Source of the DNA: Promicromonospora panici
GTDB taxonomy: Bacteria > Actinomycetota > Actinomycetes > Actinomycetales > Cellulomonadaceae
NCBI RefSeq assembly: GCF_900608595.1
Contig: NZ_UWYY01000021.1
Location: 1 to 64,000, forward strand
Direction of reading: 5' to 3'
DNA: 64,000 bases
This document shows positions 58,900-64,000 of the stretch, piece after piece. The notes below the pieces were generated by a model. The model made no database searches. It had not been told where the DNA came from and saw only the letters and a list, made by a program, of their open reading frames with translations. The translations under genes and the position numbers were made by a program. The stretch's first letter is position 1; each line of letters opens with the position of its first letter.

Positions 58900-60576
58900 A
58901 TGTCCCGGAACGACCTCGAACGATCGCGCGCACTGTCCCGGCGTACCTTCCTCGGTGGTGCTGCCGCCGTCCCGCTGCTGGCCTGGGGCGCGACGACGCC
59001 GGCCGCCGCGTCCCTCACGGGTGGCACGGCCGCCGCAGCGGAGGCAGCACCGCTGGTCGCCGCCCACCCCAGCGCGCTGCACACGGCGTCCGAGCTGAGC
59101 ACCGCCGCGGGACGGGTGTCCGCCCGCTCCCAGCCGTGGGTCGGCGGCTGGGACCGCCTGGTCGCCAACGGGCGCAGCCATTCGAGCTGGACCCCGCGGC
59201 CGCTCCAGGACGTGATCCGCGGCGGCGACGGTGACAACGTCGGCCAGATGTACGCCGACATCCACGCCGCCTACCAGAACGCGCTGCGCTGGCGCCTCAC
59301 CGGCAGCGCCGCGCACGGCGACACCGCCGTGAACATCCTCAACGCCTGGTCGGGCACGCTCCGGTCCCTGAGCGGCAACGCCGACCGCTACCTCGCGTCC
59401 GGGATCTACGGGTACCAGTTCGCCAACGCCGGCGAGCTGGTACGCGACCACCCCCGCTTCGACCGCACCCGATTCCGCGACATGCTGCTCAACATCTTCC
59501 ACCCGATGTGCGAGAGCTTCCTGACCAACCACAACAACTCGGTGATCACGAACTACTGGGCCAACTGGGACCTGTGCAATATGGCCGCGATCCTGGCCAT
59601 GGGGATCTTCGCCGACCGCGACGACCTGGTGAGCCGGGCGGTCGGCTACTTCCGGACCGGCGCGGGCAACGGGTCGATCGACCACGCGATCCCGTACGTG
59701 TACGACGACCTGGGACTGGCCCAGTGGCAGGAGAGCGGCCGCGACCAGGCGCACACCGTCATGGGCATCGGCCTCATGGCGACCTTCTGCGAGATGGCCT
59801 GGCACCAGGGGATCGACCTCTACGGCCACGGATCCAACCGCTTCCTCAAGGCCGCCGAGTACGTCGCGAAGTACAACCTCGGGCTCGAGGTCCCGTTCAC
59901 CGACTACACGTGGCAGTCCGGCCCCAACGGCACCGCCCCGCACGTCGGGTGGCAGACGCACACCGAGGTGAGCTCCAACCAGCGCGGGCACGTGCGACCG
60001 GTCTGGGACATGATCCTCGGGCACTACGAGGGGCGGCGAGGCCTGTCCGCCCCGTGGGTCCGGCAGATGGCCGAGAGCATCCGGCCCGAGGGCGGAGGCG
60101 GCGACTACGGCAACGGGGGCGGCTACGACCAGCTGGGCTTCACCACGCTGATGTTCGCACCGGCCGACCGGGCCGTCGCCCGGCTCCAGTCGTACAACTT
60201 CCCCGACCGCTACGTGCGGCACGCCAACTACGTGGGTCGCCTCGACGCCAACGTCACACCGGCGGAGGACAGCCAGTTCCGCATCCGGCGCGGGCTGGCC
60301 GACCCGGGATCCCTCTCCTTCGAGGCGGTCAACCACCCCGGGTACTTCCTGCGCCACTGGGACTACGCGATCCGGCTCGAGCGGTACGACAACACGGCGA
60401 CGTTCCGCGGCGACGCCACGTTCGCGCAGCAGACCAGCTCGCTCAGCTCCGCGCACGCAACCTTCCGGTCGCACAACTTCCCGGACCGGTACCTCCGGCA
60501 CCAGAACAACCTGCTCCGGATCGACCCGCTCAGCTCGGACCTGGCACGGCAGGACGCCGCCTTCCGGATCGTCTGA
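58900..60576 (+). CDS. Tat-exported alginate-lyase-fold enzyme with CBM42 (AbfB)
   Basis: 558 residues. Twin-arginine signal (L-S-R-R-T-F-L-G-G, export cut near A-A-A). Alpha/alpha-toroid alginate-lyase-family domain (about 50-420) with the conserved TNHNNSVITNYWANWDLCNM and HTVMGIGLMATFCEMAWHQG. C-terminal arabinofuranose-binding AbfB domain (about 435-558) with repeats NFPDRYVRHANY, HPGYFLRHWDY and NFPDRYLRHQNN. Probably a secreted polysaccharide lyase acting on an arabinose-containing acidic glycan; alginate itself is doubtful. Paralogue of the next gene. Confidence 0.88.
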   Translation: MSRNDLERSRALSRRTFLGGAAAVPLLAWGATTPAAASLTGGTAAAAEAAPLVAAHPSALHTASELSTAAGRVSARSQPWVGGWDRLVANGRSHSSWTPRPLQDVIRGGDGDNVGQMYADIHAAYQNALRWRLTGSAAHGDTAVNILNAWSGTLRSLSGNADRYLASGIYGYQFANAGELVRDHPRFDRTRFRDMLLNIFHPMCESFLTNHNNSVITNYWANWDLCNMAAILAMGIFADRDDLVSRAVGYFRTGAGNGSIDHAIPYVYDDLGLAQWQESGRDQAHTVMGIGLMATFCEMAWHQGIDLYGHGSNRFLKAAEYVAKYNLGLEVPFTDYTWQSGPNGTAPHVGWQTHTEVSSNQRGHVRPVWDMILGHYEGRRGLSAPWVRQMAESIRPEGGGGDYGNGGGYDQLGFTTLMFAPADRAVARLQSYNFPDRYVRHANYVGRLDANVTPAEDSQFRIRRGLADPGSLSFEAVNHPGYFLRHWDYAIRLERYDNTATFRGDATFAQQTSSLSSAHATFRSHNFPDRYLRHQNNLLRIDPLSSDLARQDAAFRIV

Positions 60577-60642
60577 CGGATCGTGTGACCGACCGTCCGG
60601 CAGACGCGCCAGGGCGACCGGTCCGCGTGGGTGAATTGTCCT

Positions 60643-60654
60643 GATAACGTTCTC
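60643..60654. promoter_or_regulatory. LacI-type operator upstream of lyase 2
   Basis: GATAACGTTCTC, one mismatch from the perfect palindrome upstream of lyase 1, and like it followed by CCCGCA and TCG. Suggests common control of the two lyases. Confidence 0.65.
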
Positions 60655-60694
60655 CCGCACTCGAGTCCCCCAGCCTCGAACGAAACGGAAGAAC

Positions 60695-62161
60695 ATGTCC
60701 CCGAAGGACGCCCGCGGTCCGCGGGCGAACCACGCCCGCGGACCGCTCTCCTCGCCCATCGCCTCGCCGGGCACGATCACCCGCCGGGCCGTCATCGCCG
60801 GCGTGGCCGCCGCAGTCCCCTTCATCGCGTGGTCCGCCTGGGCAGCGCGACCGGATGGAGCCGGGAGCACATCGCTCGCGGGAGCCGACGGCGCTGCCGG
60901 CCCCGGCGCTCTCGGGAGGCCGAGCGGCTCGCCGAGCGCGTCGCCGTCCGGGTCGCCGTCCGCGTCTGCGTCAGCGTCGCCCTCTGCTTCCGCGTCGCCG
61001 TCGGCCTCTCCATCGGTTACGCCGTCTGCGACACCCAAGCCCGTGGACCCGACGCGGCCCGGCCTGCTCCACTCCGCGGCCGACCTCGACCGCGTCGCCG
61101 GCAAGGTCGCCGCCGGTGCCCAGCCGTGGACGGCGGGCTGGGAGCGCCTGGCCGCCAACGGCCGGTCCTCCGCGGACTGGTCGCCCCGTCCGCTGCGGGA
61201 CGTGGTCCGCGGCGGTGCCGGCGACAACGTCGGCCAGATGTACCTCGACATCCACGCCGCCTACCAGAACGCCCTGCGCTGGCGCCTCACCGGCGAGAAG
61301 GCCCACGGCGAGGCCGCCGTGAACATCCTCAACGCCTGGTCCGGCACCCTGAGGTCGCTGAGCGGCAACGCCGACCGCTTCCTCGCGGCGGGGATCCACG
61401 GCTACCAGTGGGCGAACGTCGGCGAGCTCGTACGCGACCACCCGGGGTTCGACCTGCCGCGCTTCCGGAAGATGCTGCTCGGGATCTTTTACCCGATGAA
61501 CGAGGACTTCCTCACCAACCACAACGGCGCGGTGATCACGAACTACTGGGCCAACTGGGACCTGTGCAACATGTGCTCGGTCCTGGCCATCGGCGCCTTC
61601 ACCGACCGCAAGGACCTGGTGAACCGGGCCATCGGCTACTTCAGGAACGGCGAGGGCAACGGGTCGATCAGGAACGCCGTCCCCGTCGTGTACGGCCGCG
61701 AAGGGCTGGCCCAGTGGCAGGAGGCCGGCCGCGACCAGGGGCACACCGTCATGGGCATCGGCCTCATGGCCACCTTCTGCGAGATGGCCTGGCACCAGGG
61801 CGTCGACTGCTACGGCTACGACAACAACCGCTTCCTCAAGGCCGCGGAGTACGTCGCCAAGTACAACCTGGGCCACGACGTCCCGTTCACCGAGTACACG
61901 TGGCAGTCCGGCCCTATAGCCACCACCGCCGCGCACGTCGGCTGGGACACCCAGACGGTGGTCAGCGACTACGGGCGCGGCCACGTCCGGCCCGTGTGGG
62001 ACCTGGTCCTGAGCCACTACTCCGGGCGTAGGGGCCTCTCCGCGCCCTGGACCCGGCAGATGGCGCAGAGCATCCGGGCCGACGGCGGCGGCGGGGACTA
62101 CGGCACCGGGGGCGGCGGCTTCGACCAGCTCGGTTTCACCACGCTGCTGCACGCGCGCTGA
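60695..62161 (+). CDS. Tat-exported alginate-lyase-fold enzyme with Ser/Pro linker
   Basis: 488 residues. Signal with T-R-R-A-V-I-A (twin arginine) after a 28-residue N-terminal extension, then a long Ser/Pro/Ala linker (about 75-115; S-P-S-A-S repeats), then the same toroid domain as lyase 1 (LLHSAADLDRVAGKV to the C-terminus), highly similar across TNHNGAVITNYWANWDLCNM and GHTVMGIGLMATFCEMAWHQG. Lacks the AbfB domain. The linker before the catalytic domain replaces the binding module at the other end; probably anchors or extends the enzyme from the wall. Confidence 0.88.
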   Translation: MSPKDARGPRANHARGPLSSPIASPGTITRRAVIAGVAAAVPFIAWSAWAARPDGAGSTSLAGADGAAGPGALGRPSGSPSASPSGSPSASASASPSASASPSASPSVTPSATPKPVDPTRPGLLHSAADLDRVAGKVAAGAQPWTAGWERLAANGRSSADWSPRPLRDVVRGGAGDNVGQMYLDIHAAYQNALRWRLTGEKAHGEAAVNILNAWSGTLRSLSGNADRFLAAGIHGYQWANVGELVRDHPGFDLPRFRKMLLGIFYPMNEDFLTNHNGAVITNYWANWDLCNMCSVLAIGAFTDRKDLVNRAIGYFRNGEGNGSIRNAVPVVYGREGLAQWQEAGRDQGHTVMGIGLMATFCEMAWHQGVDCYGYDNNRFLKAAEYVAKYNLGHDVPFTEYTWQSGPIATTAAHVGWDTQTVVSDYGRGHVRPVWDLVLSHYSGRRGLSAPWTRQMAQSIRADGGGGDYGTGGGGFDQLGFTTLLHAR

Positions 62162-62164
62162 CCC

Positions 62165-62326
62165 ATGGCAGAGCGCAACGGCAGGCAGACCCACTGGGGA
62201 TTCCAGGGCATCACACTCGGGATCGCGTCCGGGATGCTCATCGGCCTTCTGATCGACAACATGCTCCTGGGGTTCGTGCTGGGCGTAGCCATCGGCGTGG
62301 TGTTCGCGGCGGCCAGCCGGTCATAG
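62165..62326 (+). CDS. 53-residue glycine-rich membrane protein
   Basis: Starts three bases after the lyase 2 stop: MAERNGRQTHWGFQGITLG, then a hydrophobic segment with small-residue spacing (G-x3-G and G-x-x-x-x-G patterns) giving one or two membrane helices, IASGMLIGLLIDN and LLGFVLGVAIGVVFAAA, ending S-R-S. Resembles short glycine-zipper membrane proteins. Probably co-transcribed with lyase 2. Its last six bases overlap the end of the converging rhamnosidase gene. Confidence 0.7.
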   Translation: MAERNGRQTHWGFQGITLGIASGMLIGLLIDNMLLGFVLGVAIGVVFAAASRS

Positions 62327-64000
62327 CCGGCGCGCGGGTACCGGCAGCCTGCTGGAGTTCAGCTCGTCGAGCGTCGCCTCCAGTCGCTCGACCGCCACGG
62401 CGGGCAGCCGCACCAGCTCGTCCCGCAGGACGCGCTGGTCGGTCCAGTCCTTGAGCGAACGCAGGCTGCTGGTCCCGTCGGCGCTCAGTGCGTCGACGGT
62501 GGCCAGCACGGCCTCGTACGCCTCCGGGTCGTCGGCGATCTCGCCGAGCGTCGAGCCCAGCGTGACGGGCCGGGGCTCGGCCGACGTCGTCCGAGGGTCG
62601 GCCACCGTCCACTCGTGCTCGCCGGAGCCCACCTCGATCTGGTGGCCGCCGCCGGGCAGGACGACCACCGCCGTCGTGTTCGGGGGCACCACCGCCCGCA
62701 CGACGATCTGCCCGTCCCGCGCCTCCCAGCCGGCCTCGGCCGGCCCGTACCCGGTCTCGTACCGCGTCGACGCCCGGTCCAGCCCCACGACCGGGACGGG
62801 CGCGATCCGCAGCGATCGGTAGCCGGGTGCCTCCGGGGCGAGGCCGGCGACGGTGCGGTGCAGCCAGTCGGCGACGGCGCCGAAGGCGTAGTGGTTGAAC
62901 GACGTCATCTCGCCGGGGTTGATGTCGCCGTCGGGCAGCATGCTGTCCCACCGCTCCCAGATGGTCGTCGCGCCCATCGTGACGGCGTACAGCCAGGACG
63001 GCACGCCGGTCTGGAGCAGCAGGCGCGCGGCGACATCGGCGTGGCCGGTGGTGGTGAGAGCGTCCTGGATGATCGGCGTGCCCACGAACCCCGTGCCGAT
63101 GCGATAGCCCGCGCGGCGCACCAGCCAGGCGAGCCGGTCCCCCATGACGGCCCGCGTCGCGTCGTCGACCAGCCCGAAGACGATCGCCAGCGCGTACGCG
63201 GTCTGCGCGTCGGACACGATGCGGCCCGACGGCGTCGTGTACTCGCGCACCCAGGCCTGCCGCGCCCGCTCGGCGAGGTCGCCGTACTTGATGGCGCCCG
63301 CCTCGTCCCCGAGCTCGACCGCCGCGGCGGTGACGAGCTGCAGCGACCGCACCAGGTACGCGCTCGCTACGATGTCGGGGTCCGCCTTCGCGCCGGCGGG
63401 GTCGTCCGGCGGCGCGTCCGGGTCGAGCCAGTCCCCGAACTGGAACATGCCCTCCCACAGCAGCCGGTCGCCGGCCACGTCCAGCAGTACGTCGGCCCAG
63501 GCCCGCATGCTCGGGTACTGCTCGGCGAGCGCCCGCCGGTCGGCGAACCGCTCCAGCAGTGTCGCCGGGACGACGGTGGCGGCGTCGCCCCAGGCCGCGG
63601 CCGGCTTGTCCCCGAAGGGCAGCACCATCGGCACCACGATCGGGCAGACGCCGTCGCGCTCGGCCTGCTCCGCGGCGACGTCGCGCAGCCAGGAGGCCAG
63701 GAACGCGTCGCTGTCGAAGAGGTAGCTCGCCGTCGGGCCGAAGACCTGGATGTCGCCGGTCCAGCCGAGGCGCTCGTCGCGCTGCGGGCAGTCGGTGGGC
63801 AGCGAGACGAAGTTGCCGCGCATGCCCCAGACCACGTTCTCGTGCAGCCGGTTGACGCGGTCGTCCGAGCACTCGAACCAGCCGGTGCGCCGCATGTCGC
63901 TGCTGATCACGACGGCGGTGATCGCCTCCCTGGCCGCCTCCGGGTCCAGCTCGCCCGGCCAGCCGTCGACCTCGGCGTACCGGAAGCCGTGGAACGTGAA
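62321..64000 (-). CDS. GH78 alpha-L-rhamnosidase, C-terminal part (runs off window)
   Basis: About 559 residues visible; the frame is open to the window edge (first residues F-T-F-H-G-F-R-Y-A-E-V-D-G-W), so the N-terminal half lies outside. Bac_rhamnosid motifs: RYAEVDG, TDCPQRDERLGWTGD with the catalytic-region acids, WGDAATVVP, MFQFGDWLDP, and MTSFNHYAFGAVADWLHR with the late histidine, followed by the C-terminal beta-sandwich. Removes terminal alpha-L-rhamnose. Together with the two lyases it fits degradation of an acidic rhamnose/arabinose glycan such as a pectin- or gellan-like polymer (inference). Confidence 0.93.
   Translation of the reverse strand, partial: FTFHGFRYAEVDGWPGELDPEAAREAITAVVISSDMRRTGWFECSDDRVNRLHENVVWGMRGNFVSLPTDCPQRDERLGWTGDIQVFGPTASYLFDSDAFLASWLRDVAAEQAERDGVCPIVVPMVLPFGDKPAAAWGDAATVVPATLLERFADRRALAEQYPSMRAWADVLLDVAGDRLLWEGMFQFGDWLDPDAPPDDPAGAKADPDIVASAYLVRSLQLVTAAAVELGDEAGAIKYGDLAERARQAWVREYTTPSGRIVSDAQTAYALAIVFGLVDDATRAVMGDRLAWLVRRAGYRIGTGFVGTPIIQDALTTTGHADVAARLLLQTGVPSWLYAVTMGATTIWERWDSMLPDGDINPGEMTSFNHYAFGAVADWLHRTVAGLAPEAPGYRSLRIAPVPVVGLDRASTRYETGYGPAEAGWEARDGQIVVRAVVPPNTTAVVVLPGGGHQIEVGSGEHEWTVADPRTTSAEPRPVTLGSTLGEIADDPEAYEAVLATVDALSADGTSSLRSLKDWTDQRVLRDELVRLPAVAVERLEATLDELNSSRLPVPARRL

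Noticed and set aside
1..64000. tRNA, rRNA, riboswitch, integrase or phage genes
   Set aside because: None could be recognised by eye; a covariance-model scan would be needed to exclude small RNAs.

Overview
The window is GC-rich throughout and reads as chromosome of a free-living, saprophytic actinobacterium. The supporting signs are GTG and leaderless starts, an actinobacterial LexA box (TCGAAC-N4-GTTCGA), a mycothiol-type maleylpyruvate isomerase, PaaX-type regulators, a DUF222/HNH '13E12'-type gene and many secreted carbohydrate-active enzymes. A member of the Micrococcales (Promicromonosporaceae/Cellulomonadaceae-like) is my best guess, by inference only. No rRNA, tRNA, CRISPR array or prophage was seen. 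About 58 protein genes were recognised, including two decayed genes and one gene split by an insertion sequence.

Region 1 (1-3181): three tandem small secreted four-cysteine proteins of unknown function, then dinB (DNA polymerase IV) with a perfect SOS box just upstream of its -10, and a VOC-fold protein. Region 2 (3261-14679): a minus-strand glycan operon running, in order of transcription, lipoprotein binding protein, two CUT1 permeases, GH51 arabinofuranosidase, sulfatase, GH2 enzyme, sulfatase. A ROK repressor lies just upstream. It looks like a locus for a sulfated, arabinose-containing glycan. recQ follows on the plus strand. Region 3 (16740-20992): a sugar-acid operon of GntR/FCD regulator, MFS transporter, DapA-family aldolase/dehydratase and an enolase-superfamily sugar-acid dehydratase. 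Region 4 (21089-26266): mixed small genes, a short-chain dehydrogenase, a membrane-anchored ricin-type lectin, a GlcG/HbpS-like protein and a decayed two-gene operon.

Region 5 (26340-37580): two GH76 alpha-1,6-mannanase-type enzymes flank a DUF222/HNH gene interrupted by a 1367-bp IS3-family element with a 3-bp target duplication. The second GH76 belongs to a CUT1 ABC-transporter operon with its own GntR/LacI-type regulator, a clear promoter and a large inverted repeat. This is most likely an alpha-mannan (yeast wall) utilisation operon.

Region 6 (37779-58643): an aromatic-acid catabolic island. Operon A (minus) is FAH-family hydrolase, ADP-forming CoA ligase, flavin monooxygenase, esterase, aldehyde dehydrogenase and Zn alcohol dehydrogenase, divergent from a PaaX-type regulator. 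Operon B (minus) is AMP-forming acyl-CoA ligase, thiolase, MaoC hydratase, SDR and hotdog thioesterase. A second PaaX-type regulator is divergent from a NitT/TauT-type importer. Operon C (minus) is gentisate 1,2-dioxygenase, maleylpyruvate isomerase and MarR. Together these could take a hydroxylated C6-C3 or C6-C1 aromatic, shorten its side chain as CoA esters, hydroxylate the ring to gentisate and cleave it to fumarate plus pyruvate. Two copies of a long palindromic element lie at operon boundaries here.

Region 7 (58900-64000): two paralogous Tat-exported alginate-lyase-fold enzymes (one with a CBM42/AbfB domain) share an operator sequence. They are followed by a 53-residue membrane protein whose 3' end overlaps the converging, window-truncated GH78 alpha-L-rhamnosidase.
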